Of a DNA stretch of 64,000 nt, positions 35,135 through 45,439 are shown piece after piece (the first letter of the stretch is position 1; each line of letters starts with the position of its first letter). The stretch covers positions 2,356,001-2,420,000 of the forward strand of contig NZ_CP021358.1 of the NCBI RefSeq assembly GCF_002157205.1, read 5' to 3'. The DNA is from Kushneria marisflavi. GTDB lineage: Bacteria; Pseudomonadota; Gammaproteobacteria; Pseudomonadales; Halomonadaceae. The notes under the pieces were generated by a model. The model saw nothing but the letters and a program-made list of their open reading frames with translations, did not search any database and had not been told where the DNA came from. Position numbers and translations under genes: made by a program.

Positions 35135-36847
35135 CTAGCGTCTCATCAGTTTTCTGAGCTGTGTGACGGTACGAGTGTTGAGCACGTCCTTTCGCTCCAG
35201 CCATCCTCGACGGGCCTGAGTCACGCCCAGCGCCATGTGCCCCAGCTGGTCGGTGGCGTGTGCATCGGTGCTGATGGCCAGCATTACGCCAATGTCGCGC
35301 GCCATGCGAGCCCAGCGGTCGGCGAGATCCAGTCGGGCAGGCTGGGCGTTGATTTCAAGGAAGATGCCGCGCTCCTTCGCCCCGCGCAGTACGGCCTCGA
35401 TATCTACCTCATGGCCCTCTCGGCCGTTGATGATGCGGCCGGTGGGGTGGGCCAGAATATTGACATGGGGGTTGTCCATGGCGCGCAGGATGCGTGCTGT
35501 CTGCTGTTCCCGCGACAGGTTGAATTTGGAGTGGACCGAGAATACACAGACGTCGAGTTCCTTGAGCACGTCATCGGGAAGGTCGAGCGAACCGTCCTCC
35601 AGAATATCGACCTCGTTGCCCTTGAGAACGGTGAAATTTTTCAGCCGTTCATTGAGCGCGTCGATCTCGGCCATCTGCTCGCGCAGGCGCCTGGCGTCCA
35701 GGCCATTGGCCATGGCCAGACGCTGTGAGTGATCGGTGATGGCGATATAGCGATAGCCGCGTCTTCTGGCGGCGTGGACCATGTCCTCAAGGCCTGCCTT
35801 GCCGTCGGAGGCGGTAGTGTGCATGTGCAGGTCACCGCGAATGTCATCGAGGGTGACAAGCTCGGGTAGCGTACCTTCAAGCGCAGCCTCGAGTTCGCCG
35901 CTATTTTCCCGCAGCTCGGGCGGTATCCAGGCCAGATCAATCCGTGCCAGCACCTCTTCTTCAGTGCGCCCTGCCAGCCGCTGCCTGCCCTTGTAAATGC
36001 CGTACTCGTTGATCTTGAGCCCACGGTCGGTGGCCATTTTACGAGTGGCAATATTGTGCGCTTGAGAGCCGGTGAAATAGTAAAGGGCCGCGCCAAAGCT
36101 TTCATCGGCCACCACGCGGACATCCACCTGTAGACCCGAGTGAAGACGAAGGGTGGATTTTGTCTTGCCGTGAGAAACGACTTCGGCAATCTCGGGGTAG
36201 TCCATCAGGTGGGTCATGATCGTCGGGCCATCCTCGCTGCTGACCAGAATGTCGAGGTCGCCGACAGTCTCGCGACCCCGCCGCAGACTACCGGCGGCGC
36301 TGATGCGCTGGGCGCCCCGGGCGTGTTCAAGCCAGGCAATCAGATCATCGGCGGCCTGATGAGCCTCATCAAGCCTCGTTCGGGGTGGGGCATCGTCCAG
36401 ACGCTCGGCTTCCTTGAGGATGCCGGCCTCGGTTTTTTCGCCAAACCCTTCGAGTGCGCGGATACGGCCTTCAAGGGCTGCCTTTTTCAATGCTTCGAGG
36501 TTGTCGATGCCCAGTGCCTCATGAAGCTGGCGTACCCGCCGTGGTCCCAGTTGACTGACCCGCATCAGCTGTAAAAGCCCGGGCGGCAGGCGTTTTTCAG
36601 CTTCTTCAAGCACCGTCAGACGGCCCGTATTGATCAGCTCGGTGATCTTTTTGGCCAGATCCTGGCCAATGCCGGCCAGTTCGGTCAGTGGCTCATCAAG
36701 GGCCACCATCTCCTGCAGGGCGCGAGGATGGGACTCGATGGTCTGTGCGGCACTGCGATAGGCGCGCACGCGAAAGGCATTGGCGCCTTCGATGTCCAGC
36801 ATGTTCGCCAGGCGGTTGAGAGTACGAGCAATATCGGCGTTTTGCAT
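35135..36847 (-). CDS. polX: DNA polymerase/3'-5' exonuclease PolX (family X with PHP domain)
   Basis: A 570-residue repair polymerase. The N-terminal helix-hairpin-helix region has LTELAGIGQDLAKKITELI (about 54-72) and RALEGFGEKTEAGIL. The nucleotidyltransferase core follows with SAAGSLRRGRETVGDLDILVSS (catalytic Asp pair) and LQVDVRVVADESFGAALYYFTGSQAHN. The C-terminal PHP domain begins at GDLHMHTTASDGKAGLEDMV (about 339) and continues through ITDHSQRL and NEVDILEDGSLD to ISTDAHATDQL. All catalytic residues appear intact, so gap filling with PHP-based exonuclease activity is expected. It is monocistronic and converges on the HupE gene. Confidence 0.93.
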   Translation of the reverse strand: MQNADIARTLNRLANMLDIEGANAFRVRAYRSAAQTIESHPRALQEMVALDEPLTELAGIGQDLAKKITELINTGRLTVLEEAEKRLPPGLLQLMRVSQLGPRRVRQLHEALGIDNLEALKKAALEGRIRALEGFGEKTEAGILKEAERLDDAPPRTRLDEAHQAADDLIAWLEHARGAQRISAAGSLRRGRETVGDLDILVSSEDGPTIMTHLMDYPEIAEVVSHGKTKSTLRLHSGLQVDVRVVADESFGAALYYFTGSQAHNIATRKMATDRGLKINEYGIYKGRQRLAGRTEEEVLARIDLAWIPPELRENSGELEAALEGTLPELVTLDDIRGDLHMHTTASDGKAGLEDMVHAARRRGYRYIAITDHSQRLAMANGLDARRLREQMAEIDALNERLKNFTVLKGNEVDILEDGSLDLPDDVLKELDVCVFSVHSKFNLSREQQTARILRAMDNPHVNILAHPTGRIINGREGHEVDIEAVLRGAKERGIFLEINAQPARLDLADRWARMARDIGVMLAISTDAHATDQLGHMALGVTQARRGWLERKDVLNTRTVTQLRKLMRR

Positions 36848-36957
36848 GAGCCTCGGCTTCCGGTCCGGTCACATGAAAGGAGAGACAGGTCTGCTGTCAG
36901 CATAGCGGGGTGCCAAACCTTTTTCGTTGTCGGCGGCAACGAGCCGCCACCATGAAA

Positions 36958-36978
36958 AAGGGCCGCGGCGCGGCCCTT
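36958..36978 (-). terminator. Intrinsic terminator after gldA (minus strand)
   Basis: A 9-bp stem (AAGGGCCGC / GCGGCCCTT) with three-base loop; on the minus strand it ends in a T run. It lies 18 bases past the gldA stop. Confidence 0.75.
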
Positions 36979-36995
36979 GTCTAAAAGAGCGGAGG

Positions 36996-38120
36996 TTATT
37001 CCCAGCCGAGCTTTTCCATGTAGGCGCGCGCATGAACGTCGACCGCCTTGATGGCGTAAACGACCTGATCGGGTGTAAGGGGATAGGCCAGGTTGTGAAT
37101 CGACTCACCTTCCTTGAGCGCGGCTTCTGCAACGCGATACAGGTCTTCGTCGCTGACATCCTTGAGTTTGAGCGCCTCCAGCGTCACCGGCAGCCCCAGA
37201 GCCAGATAGAGATCCAGGTACTCTTCCAGTTCGGCCTGAGGCGTCTGGTCCAGAATCAGCTGGGCGACGGTGCCGTAGGCGACCTTCTCGCCGTGTGTGA
37301 GTTCATGTATTTCACCATGGAGGGCAGTGAAGCCGTTGTGGATGGCATGGGCGCCAGCCAGTCCACCGCTTTCAAAGCCGAGCCCACTCAGAAGCGTATT
37401 GGCCTCGACCACCGCTTCAAAGGCGGGCGTCACGATTTTGGCCTGGTTGGCCTGATAGGCCAGCAGGGCGTGATCGAAAAGAACCTCTTCGCATTTTTCG
37501 CCGATGGTCTGACCCAGAATCGTGGCCTGACCGCCGGCCATATTGGTGGCGCTGGCGCGAATGGCCGCGCGTGCCTCGACCCAGGTGGCCAGCGCATCAG
37601 CGATGCCGGAGGCCAGAAAGCGTGGGGGCGCATTGACGATGATGGCGGTATCGACCAGCACCAGATCGGGGTTCTTGTTGTAAAAACGGTAGGATTCGAA
37701 CTCGCCTTCATCGCTGTAGATGACGGAGAGCGCGCTGGTCGGGGCGTCCGTTGAAGCCGTAGTGGGCAATACGGCGCAGGCTGCCTGCATTCTGTCCGCG
37801 ACGCCCTTGGCAGTATCCAGCGTCTTGCCCCCGCCAAAACCGATGATCACATCAGCCCTGAAGGCCTCGCCCTGCTTGATCAGTCGATCGATCTCGGCGG
37901 TGGAAGATTCGCCCTCAAAGATGGCGCGCTCGAAGCGGATATCACTGTCCTTGAGACTATCACTCAATGCCTGGCCTGCCATTTTCCATACAAAGTCGTC
38001 AGCGATAATCAGCGCCTGCTGACCCAGCTGCGAGACGTAGTGGCCGGCGCGCGTCAGTGTATTGGCGCCCTGAACATAACGGCCGGGGCTGATAAAGACC
38101 TTTTCGGCGGGAGCGGACAT
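36996..38120 (-). CDS. gldA: Glycerol dehydrogenase
   Basis: A 374-residue iron/zinc-type polyol dehydrogenase converting glycerol and NAD to dihydroxyacetone. Features: N-terminal [16 protein letters not shown]-binding [19 protein letters not shown] (about 90-108), [26 protein letters not shown], and metal ligands Asp in [12 protein letters not shown] (about 171) plus His residues in [12 protein letters not shown] and [19 protein letters not shown] precedes the ATG at 38120. It makes dihydroxyacetone, which the DhaK-type kinase 18 kb left could in principle phosphorylate, although that gene fits the tetritol cluster better. The family accepts other vicinal diols. Confidence 0.92.
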   Translation of the reverse strand: MSAPAEKVFISPGRYVQGANTLTRAGHYVSQLGQQALIIADDFVWKMAGQALSDSLKDSDIRFERAIFEGESSTAEIDRLIKQGEAFRADVIIGFGGGKTLDTAKGVADRMQAACAVLPTTASTDAPTSALSVIYSDEGEFESYRFYNKNPDLVLVDTAIIVNAPPRFLASGIADALATWVEARAAIRASATNMAGGQATILGQTIGEKCEEVLFDHALLAYQANQAKIVTPAFEAVVEANTLLSGLGFESGGLAGAHAIHNGFTALHGEIHELTHGEKVAYGTVAQLILDQTPQAELEEYLDLYLALGLPVTLEALKLKDVSDEDLYRVAEAALKEGESIHNLAYPLTPDQVVYAIKAVDVHARAYMEKLGWE

Positions 38121-38296
38121 CAGGGTTCTCCTTTGATAGTGATGACAGGATGGCTGCCACATGAGTGTAGCTGCCTTCGTGCCCCGCTATGGGCGCCGAT
38201 TCGACGGATGTCGATGTTATGTCGATAATTGTCTGTCATTGAAGGTGTTTAACGTGACGCAGGTCATGCGTTATCGAGACTGTCCTGGAGGATCCG

Positions 38297-39142
38297 ATGG
38301 CCCGAAGGCCCAATGCCCGCACCCTGTTTGTGTCCGATCTTCATCTGGGAACGCCGGATGCTCAGGCGCAGCTGTTGCTGAGCCTGATGCAGCAGGTGCG
38401 CCCCGAGCGGCTTTATCTGGTGGGCGACGTCTTTGATCTGATCGCCATGAAGCGTCGGGCCATCTCGGTACTGGACAGCCATCAGCAGCGTCTGGTTCGC
38501 CATATCCTGCGGCTGGCCCGAACCGGTTGCGAGGTGATCTATATTCCGGGCAATCACGACGCCGCCTTTCGTACCTTCTGTGGCGAAACCTTTCGCAGTA
38601 TCGAGGTTCGCCGTGACGCCATTCATGTCACGAAGGACGGTCGGCGACTGCTGGTCAGCCACGGGGACGAATTTGATGGTCACTTCAAGGCGCCACAGTG
38701 GAAGCTGGTCGTCGGAGAGATGGCGCTGCATACCATGCGACGCACCAATCGCTGGACCGTGCAGGCGCGTCGCCGTCTGGGACGCCCGTACTGGTCGTTG
38801 TCGGCAGCGCTCAAGCGTCGCTCGAGCAATGTCAAAAATTTTGCGGGTGCCTTTCGTCAATCGGCGCTAGCGCGTGTGCGGCGTGAGGGCGTGGATGGCT
38901 ACATTGGCGGCCATATTCACATCCCGTTTTTTGGCGAGTGTGAGGGCTTCGTATACTGTAACGATGGTGACTGGGTCGAAAACTGTACGGCACTGGTTGA
39001 GGAGTTTGATGGACGATTGCGGCTGGTCGACTGGCAAAACAAGACGCTGGTAGATGATCCTCGACCCCCTTCCGGCCATCGCGAGAAAACCGAAACAGAG
39101 GACTGGCTGGCGGATGAAGAGACTGGATCCGCTTCCGATTAA
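38297..39142 (+). CDS. UDP-2,3-diacylglucosamine diphosphatase-like metallophosphoesterase
   Basis: A 281-residue calcineurin-like phosphoesterase. The dinuclear metal motifs are all present: LFVSDLHLGT (Asp 14, His 16), VGDVFDLIA (about 43), IPGNHDAAF (about 80), LLVSHGDEFDGH (about 116) and GGHIHIPF (about 206). The Asp and His spacing and HGDEFD motif resemble the LpxH-like (LpxH2) branch often found outside lipid A operons. It may hydrolyse UDP-2,3-diacylglucosamine to lipid X or another nucleotide lipid. It is followed by a long AT-rich gap, so it is probably monocistronic. Confidence 0.82.
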   Translation: MARRPNARTLFVSDLHLGTPDAQAQLLLSLMQQVRPERLYLVGDVFDLIAMKRRAISVLDSHQQRLVRHILRLARTGCEVIYIPGNHDAAFRTFCGETFRSIEVRRDAIHVTKDGRRLLVSHGDEFDGHFKAPQWKLVVGEMALHTMRRTNRWTVQARRRLGRPYWSLSAALKRRSSNVKNFAGAFRQSALARVRREGVDGYIGGHIHIPFFGECEGFVYCNDGDWVENCTALVEEFDGRLRLVDWQNKTLVDDPRPPSGHREKTETEDWLADEETGSASD

Positions 39143-39494
39143 AATAAAATTAAAGTCGTGCCCTTCCTCAAGGTCATGAATTTCATGGGGTTTTGAAAGT
39201 TATAAAAAAATATGACGTTTACTTTTGAAACCCGATGATGACAAAACGTACAATCTCTTTGAAAATCGGCGTATGCGGCATTTTGTCTTCATGACGCTGA
39301 CCGCACGACCATTTCCCTATCCCTTCTTTTTGTACTGCCTGATAAAAATTATCCCAGCCATGGGAAGTATTAATAATCGGTGAGGTCATGCCGATAAACA
39401 GTGACTGGTCACATTGGCTGAAAGCCGATGTTCAAGCATGACGCCTGCCTGCCCTGAAGGCTGTTGATCCGGCAGGCGATGAGGAGATTGACCC
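39143..39494. other. AT-rich promoter region upstream of formate dehydrogenase operon
   Basis: About 350 bases clearly richer in A and T than the surrounding DNA. A perfect palindrome CATGAA-T-TTCATG lies at 39175-39187, and TTTGAAA repeats occur nearby. No firm FNR or NarL site could be identified. GAGGAG at 39481-39486 is the fdnG ribosome-binding site. Confidence 0.45.
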
Positions 39495-42400
39495 ATGACG
39501 GTTAATGTAACCCGAAGACAGTTCTTCAAGCTGGGGGCAGCCGGCGTTGCTTCTTCCAGCATGGCGATGATGGGGTTTGCCCCGGAGTCGGCTGAAGCGT
39601 CCGTACGTCAGTTCAAGCTGACGCACGCCAAGGAAACCCGTAACAACTGTACTTATTGCTCGGTAGGTTGCGGCATCCTGATTTACAGCCAGGGCGATGG
39701 CTCAAAAAATGTTCGCCAGGAAGTCTTTCACATCGAGGGCGACCCGGATCATCCCGTCTCTCGCGGCTCCCTGTGTCCCAAGGGTTCCGGGCTTCTGGAT
39801 TTCGTGCGCAGTGAAGGTCGTCTTGAATATCCTCAGGTGCGGGCGCCAGGCTCAAGTGAGTGGAAGCGTGTCAGCTGGGATGAGGCGCTCGACAAGATCG
39901 CACGTCACATCAAAAACGATCGCGACGCCAATTTCGTCGAGCGTGATGACAATGGCGGTACGGTCAATCATTGGACCACGACCGGCTTTCTGGCCGCTTC
40001 GGGATCTTCCAATGAGGCTGGATACATCACCCACAAGGTGGTGCGTAATCTTGGCATGGTAGCGTTCGACAACCAGGCGCGCGTCTGACACGGACCGACG
40101 GTGGCAGGTCTTGCCCCAACATTCGGTCGCGGTGCGATGACCAATCACTGGGTCGACATCCGCAATGCCAATCTGATTCTTTCAATGGGCGGCAACTCTG
40201 CCGAGGCTCACCCCGTGGGTTTCCGCTGGGTCACCGAAGCCATTGAGCACAACAAGGCCAAGCTGATCTGTATTGATCCGCGGTACACCCGTACCTGCGC
40301 GGTCGCTGACTACAAGGCCTTTATTCGTACCGGAACCGACATTACGTTTCTGGGCGGTCTGATCCATTACCTGATCACGACCAATCAGATTCAGCAGGAA
40401 TACGTCCTCAATTACACCGATGCCTCGCTTCTGGTGCGTGAAGACTTTGGTTTCGAAGACGGACTCTTTACCGGCTACAACCCTGACAAGAAGGCCTACG
40501 ACGACAAGTCTTCCTGGATGTATGAGCTGGGCGATGACGGCATGGCCGTACGCGATATGTCGCTTCAGCATCCCAGGTGCGTCTATCAGTTGATGCGCGA
40601 GCACTACAGCCGCTATGACGTCGATACGGTGTCGAGCATCTGTGGCATGCCCAAAGAGCACATCGAACATATCTGGTCGGAAATCGGCAAGATGGCCGTG
40701 CCCCACCAGACCATGACGATTCTCTATGCGCTGGGCTGGACGCAGCACTCGATCGGGTCTCAGATCATCCGTACGGCCGCCATGGTCCAGCTGCTGCTGG
40801 GTAACATGGGGATGCCGGGTGGCGGCGTGAACGCACTGCGTGGTCACTCCAACATTCAGGGCCTGACCGACCTGGGTCTGCTCTCGCAGCTTTTGCCGGG
40901 CTACATGACGCTGGCCAACGCCGCCGAGCAGGACTATCCCGCATATATCAAAAAGCGCGCCAAGCAGCCGATTCTGGAAGGTGAGGTCTCGTACTGGAAA
41001 AACTACGAGAAATTCCATGTCAGCCTGATGAAATCCTGGTTCGGCGATGCCGCAACCCAGGAGAACAACTGGTGCTTTGACTGGTTGCCCAAGCTTTCAA
41101 GACCGCTTTATGACGTGCTTGATACCTTTGATCGCATGTACAAGGGCGAGATCAACGGGTACTTCTGTCAGGGCTTCAACCCGCTGGCGTCGTTCCCCAA
41201 TCGCCAGAAGGTCACGGAAGGGCTGTCAAAGCTCAAGTATCTGGTCGTCATGGACCCGCTGAATACCGAGACCAGCGAGTTCTGGAAGAACTACGGCGAA
41301 TACAATGATGTGGATTCTTCACAGATCCAGACCGAAGTCATTCGTCTGCCCACGACCTGCTTTGCCGAGGATGACGGCTCGATCGTCAACAGTGCCCGCT
41401 GGCTTCAGTGGCATTGGGCTGCAGCGCCTGGGCCGGGTGAGGCGCGTCCGGATACACGCATCATGGGTGAGCTTTTCATCCGGATTCGTGATCTCTACCG
41501 CCAGGAGGGTGGTGCCTTCCCCGATCCGATTCTGAATCTGGACTGGGACTACGACATCCCCGAAGCGCCTTCCTCGGAAGAGCTGGCACAGGAGTACAAC
41601 GGACGTGCTCTGGTTGATCTGACCGATGACAACGGCAATGTGACCCGTCGGGCCGGTGAGCTGCTGTCAGGCTTCTCTGAAATGACGGCTGATGGTCGTA
41701 CGGCCTCTGGTTGCTGGATATTTTCCGGTGCCTGGACCCAGGACGGCAATCAGATGGCACGGCGTGACAACTCTGATCCATATGGGACAGGTAACACGCT
41801 GGGCTGGGCATGGGCGTGGCCGGCCAACCGGCGCGTACTGTACAACCGTGCCAGTGCCGATACTCAGGGCAGACCCTGGGGCAGGGAAAAGGCGTTCGTA
41901 TGGTGGAGCAGTGAGCAGGGCCGCTGGATCGGGGCTGATGTGCCTGACTTCCCGTTGACGTCGGCACCGTCGAAAGGGGTGGGTCCGTTTATCATGCAGC
42001 CGTCCGGTGGCGGTAGCTTCTTCGGGGGGCAGAGCATGGTGGATGGCCCGTTCCCTGAACATTACGAACCTTATGAATCGCCGATCGACAACAACCCGCT
42101 GCATCCGAACAATCCGCTGGCGAGAAACAATCCTGCGGGGCGTATTTTCGACAAGGATCGTGCGGAGCTGGGGACACGACAGGAGTTTCCGCATGCGGCA
42201 ACCACCTATCGTCTGACCGAGCATTTCCACTACTGGACCAAGCACGCCCGCCTCAATGCGATCGTGCAGCCGGAGCAGTTTGTGGAGATCGGTCATCAGC
42301 TGGCCGAAGAAATTGGTGTGGTGGCTGGTGACTGGGTTCGGGTGTCTTCCAACCGTGGCTTTATCAAGGCGGTCGCGGTGGTTACCAAGCGCCTGCAGCC

Positions 42401-42572
42401 GCTGCGTATCGGAGATCGCGACGTGCATCATGTGGGTATTCCGATTCACTGGGGGTTCACCGGCGTTGCGAAAAAGGGCTATCTGGCCAATGCATTGACG
42501 CCTTTCGTAGGTGATGCCAATACCCAGACACCGGAATACAAGTCATTCATCGTCAAGGTCGAGAAGGCATAG
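39495..42572 (+). CDS. fdnG: Formate dehydrogenase-N alpha subunit, selenocysteine-containing
   Basis: One gene of 1025 residues read through an in-frame UGA at 40086-40088 (residue 198, selenocysteine). The protein before it ends [13 protein letters not shown] and resumes [21 protein letters not shown], the conserved active-site sequence around Sec. A twin-arginine signal is at the N-terminus ([12 protein letters not shown]), followed by a 4Fe-4S site [11 protein letters not shown]...GSLCPKGSG. The molybdenum bis-MGD domains follow. It oxidises formate in the periplasm and passes electrons to the beta subunit. The SECIS hairpin is directly downstream and selA, selB and tRNA-Sec lie in the same region. 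Not a broken gene. Confidence 0.95.
40086..40126 (+). promoter_or_regulatory. Bacterial SECIS element and UGA selenocysteine codon in fdnG
   Basis: UGA at 40086-40088 is followed by a hairpin whose apical part is GGCA-GGTCT-TGCC (40103-40115). The AGGTCT apical loop is the one recognised by SelB in E. coli fdnG and fdhF, at nearly the same distance from the UGA. Further pairing below the apex is imperfect by eye. Confidence 0.82.
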
Positions 42573-42583
42573 GGGGAGGGCAT

Positions 42584-43531
42584 ATGATCAACTCACAAAA
42601 TATCGTTGCCCGTTCCGCGACGACACTGCCGGCACCGCATGCGCGCGATAACGTGGTGGAAGTGGCCAAGCTGATCGATGTTACCAAGTGCATCGGTTGC
42701 AAGGCCTGCCAGGTCGCCTGCATGGAGTGGAATGACCTGCGTGATGACGTTGGCGAGTGCCATGGGGTGTATGACAACCCCATGGACCTCACCGCCGAAT
42801 CATGGACGGTGATGCGCTTTAGCGAAGTGGAAACGGAGGTCGTGGGCGGTGATGACGTCAGCGCTGAAAAGCAGCTGTCCTGGCTGATCCGAAAGGATGG
42901 CTGCATGCACTGCGCCGATCCGGGCTGCCTCAAGGCCTGTCCGGCGCCTGGCGCCATCGTGCAGTACGCCAACGGCATCGTGGACTTCGATTCCAACAAC
43001 TGCATTGGCTGCGGCTACTGTATTACGGGCTGTCCGTTCAATATTCCGCGCATTTCGGAAAAGGACAGCAAGTCCTACAAGTGCACCCTGTGCTCTGACC
43101 GTGTCAACGTTGGACTCGAGCCGGCCTGCGTCAAGGCCTGCCCGACCAACTGTATCGAGTTTGGCAGCAAGAAGGACATGCTGGCGCGCGCCGACAAGCG
43201 CGTGAATGACCTGAAAGAGCGTGGCTATGAAAATGCCGGAATCTACGATCCGGCAGGGGTAGGCGGCACGCATGTCATGTACGTGCTGCACCACCACGAT
43301 GAGCCAGGTCTCTATCACGGTCTGGCAAAAGACCCGCGAATTTCGCCGGTCGTCGGTGCCTGGAAAGGCATTACCAAACCGATCATGTCCGCCATTCTGG
43401 GCATCACGGCGTTTGCCGGTTTCTTCCACTACATCACCAAGGGCCCGAAGGAAGAGCCTACGGATGAGGAAGTCTTCGGTGAAGGCGATGACCATCATCG
43501 TGATTCACGTGAAGAGGAGCATCGGTCATGA
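42584..43531 (+). CDS. fdxH: Formate dehydrogenase-N beta subunit (iron-sulfur protein)
   Basis: A 315-residue electron-transfer subunit with four ferredoxin-type cysteine groups: [15 protein letters not shown] (about 37-51), [19 protein letters not shown] (about 107), [17 protein letters not shown] (about 140) and [24 protein letters not shown] (about 167). A single C-terminal transmembrane helix ([20 protein letters not shown], about 270-290) anchors it to the membrane. It carries electrons from the alpha subunit to the cytochrome. It starts 11 bases after fdnG and its stop overlaps fdnI (ATGA). Confidence 0.95.
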   Translation: MINSQNIVARSATTLPAPHARDNVVEVAKLIDVTKCIGCKACQVACMEWNDLRDDVGECHGVYDNPMDLTAESWTVMRFSEVETEVVGGDDVSAEKQLSWLIRKDGCMHCADPGCLKACPAPGAIVQYANGIVDFDSNNCIGCGYCITGCPFNIPRISEKDSKSYKCTLCSDRVNVGLEPACVKACPTNCIEFGSKKDMLARADKRVNDLKERGYENAGIYDPAGVGGTHVMYVLHHHDEPGLYHGLAKDPRISPVVGAWKGITKPIMSAILGITAFAGFFHYITKGPKEEPTDEEVFGEGDDHHRDSREEEHRS

Positions 43532-44244
43532 ACTTCAGAAAACAAAAGACCATGCTGCGTTACGGCCCGGGTACCCGGGCCAATCACTGGGCCATGGCCG
43601 GCGCCTTCATTTTGCTGACGCTGTCGGGGCTTGCCTTCTTTCATCCACCCTTTTTCTTTTTTACCCATACGCTGGGCGGGCCGGTCTGGTCGCGGATCCT
43701 GCATCCCTTCATCGGCGTGGTTCTGTTTGTGCTGTTCGTCATCATCGCGGTGCGACAGCTCAAATATAATCTGCTGATGAAAAACGATGTGCAGTGGATG
43801 CGTCAGATGGGTGATGTGCTTAACAACCGGGATGAGAAACTGCCGCCTATCGGCAAGTACAACCCGGGCCAGAAGATGGTGTACTGGGCGCTGATTCTCT
43901 GCATTCCAGTGCTTCTGATCACGGGTGTGATCATGTGGCGTCCTTGGTTTGCCGGGTTTTTTCCCATCCCGCTGATTCGTGTTGCAAGCCTTGTGCATGC
44001 ACTGGCTGCTTTCATTGCGATTGCGACCATCATCGTGCACGTGTACGCAGCCATCTGGGTCAAGGGGTCGATCAAGGCCATGACCCGCGGTCGCGTGACG
44101 CATGCCTGGGCCAAACATCATCATCCGCTGTGGTATGAAGATGAAATGAAAAAGCCCTCGCAGCGTGCGGGAGACGAGAACGCTTCCGAGCGTGACACGA
44201 CATCCCATCACGGAGCTCGCCATGACGGCCGAACATCAGGCTGA
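43528..44244 (+). CDS. fdnI: Formate dehydrogenase-N gamma subunit (cytochrome b556)
   Basis: A 238-residue diheme membrane cytochrome with four spans: about 24-42, 56-75, 118-138 and 156-178. Candidate heme histidines are in [12 protein letters not shown] (His 18), [11 protein letters not shown] (His 57) and [23 protein letters not shown] (His near 156 and 170). It takes electrons from the beta subunit to the quinone pool. The start overlaps the fdxH stop and the C-terminus overlaps fdhE by 23 bases, so the genes form one transcript. The His- and Arg-rich C-terminal tail is longer than in E. coli FdnI. Confidence 0.93.
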   Translation: MNFRKQKTMLRYGPGTRANHWAMAGAFILLTLSGLAFFHPPFFFFTHTLGGPVWSRILHPFIGVVLFVLFVIIAVRQLKYNLLMKNDVQWMRQMGDVLNNRDEKLPPIGKYNPGQKMVYWALILCIPVLLITGVIMWRPWFAGFFPIPLIRVASLVHALAAFIAIATIIVHVYAAIWVKGSIKAMTRGRVTHAWAKHHHPLWYEDEMKKPSQRAGDENASERDTTSHHGARHDGRTSG

Positions 44245-45163
44245 ACATGATTACGGTGCTGCCCCCGGCGGGGTCGTTGAACCCCCCGTCGTGGTGCTGC
44301 CTGAACGACGTCTTTTCAGCCATCGGGCGCGTCGCCTGCGCGATCTTTCCAGACGCATGCGTTCAATGGCCGATTTCCTCGGCTTTGCCGCGCGTCTGGC
44401 GCAGGCCCAGCATCAGGTACTGCAAAAGCGCACCAGCACCTTTGCGCCGGACAACGAGGCCTTTGATCTGGCGCTGGAGCACGGCATGCCGCCATTGTCG
44501 GTGCAGTCGTTACAAAACGATCTGGACTGGCAGGAAGATATGGATGCCCTTTGTGATGCTCTGGAGCTCAACGTTGGGCCGACGCAGCAGCAGTTGATTC
44601 ATCAGTTGCGTCAGCTTGATCCCGAGGCGCGCCGCAAAATCGCTGCTGAAGTGCTCAATGCCGGTAGCGGAACGGAAGAGATTCGTGCCTTCATGCCGCT
44701 GGTGGCCGCGGCCCTGCAGGTAGCCTGGCTTCGCCAGTGCTCTGTGCTGCCCCGACCGCCGAAGCGGGCAGAAGGGACGGCTCAGACGGTCTGTCCCTGC
44801 TGTGGTTCGCTCCCAGTGGCCAGCCTCATTCAGGTCGGTCGCGAACGCTCCCGTGTGCGCTACATGCAGTGTTCAATCTGCGCTGCCGAGTGGTACATGG
44901 AGCGCGCCCGCTGCACGACCTGCTTTGAAACCGGCAAGCTGGATTACATCGGGCTTGAAGGTGAGGACGGCAAGCGGCCGTTACCGGTCAGGGCGGAGAC
45001 CTGCGGGGCTTGTCAAAGCTATGTGAAGATTGTCCATCGTGATCTTGAGGTGGACGCCGACGCATTGTCCGATGATCTGGCAAGTCTGGGGCTGGATATC
45101 ATGATTGCCAATGAACGTGATATTGGCCGAAGCAGTTATAACCCCTGGTTAATAGCGGGCTGA
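44222..45163 (+). CDS. fdhE: Formate dehydrogenase accessory protein FdhE
   Basis: A 313-residue cytosolic maturation factor for respiratory formate dehydrogenase. The C-terminal half carries four CxxC pairs: CPCCGSLPVASLIQVG, CSICAAEWYMERARC, CTTCFETGKLDYIG and CGACQSYVKIVHRDLEVDADALSDDLASLGLDI, the rubredoxin-like metal sites of FdhE. The ATG at 44222 lies inside fdnI after GGAG. It ends the fdn operon, since a strong terminator follows. No fdhD is present in the window, so that sulfurase-like factor must lie elsewhere. Confidence 0.93.
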   Translation: MTAEHQAEHDYGAAPGGVVEPPVVVLPERRLFSHRARRLRDLSRRMRSMADFLGFAARLAQAQHQVLQKRTSTFAPDNEAFDLALEHGMPPLSVQSLQNDLDWQEDMDALCDALELNVGPTQQQLIHQLRQLDPEARRKIAAEVLNAGSGTEEIRAFMPLVAAALQVAWLRQCSVLPRPPKRAEGTAQTVCPCCGSLPVASLIQVGRERSRVRYMQCSICAAEWYMERARCTTCFETGKLDYIGLEGEDGKRPLPVRAETCGACQSYVKIVHRDLEVDADALSDDLASLGLDIMIANERDIGRSSYNPWLIAG

Positions 45164-45183
45164 TTCTGGTGTCCTGTTTTACC

Positions 45184-45211
45184 AACGCGCTCAAGATGAG
45201 CGCGTTTTTTA
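45184..45211 (+). terminator. Intrinsic terminator after fdhE
   Basis: A 10-bp perfect stem (AACGCGCTCA / TGAGCGCGTT) with AGA loop and T run. It separates fdnG-fdxH-fdnI-fdhE from selAB, which then need their own promoter in 45212-45439. Confidence 0.88.
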
Positions 45212-45439
45212 TTTGGTTATATCAAAACGATCTCTGCAGAAAATGTATCCTGCTTGTTTCAGCACTTTTTTAATGGATGATGACCGGCTTGAATGGTCGT
45301 GTACCGTATGGTCCGATTTTGATTCAATAGCTGACAGCGTGTCTGCCGGATGCTGGATGGATGGCAGCATGTGTATGACAGTATGGAAAGCGTGTCGTGG
45401 ATGAACGCCCCTGCCCTGACCTCATGAAAGGAGCCCTCG

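Noticed and set aside
39495..40088. A truncated 197-residue molybdopterin oxidoreductase or pseudogene with a stop codon
   Set aside because: The stop is UGA at the active-site position, the same frame continues with conserved sequence, a SECIS hairpin follows, and selA, selB and tRNA-Sec are nearby. It is selenocysteine.
45213..45404. 63-codon frame between fdhE and selA
   Set aside because: It starts at the end of the fdhE terminator, has no ribosome-binding site and no family; judged chance.
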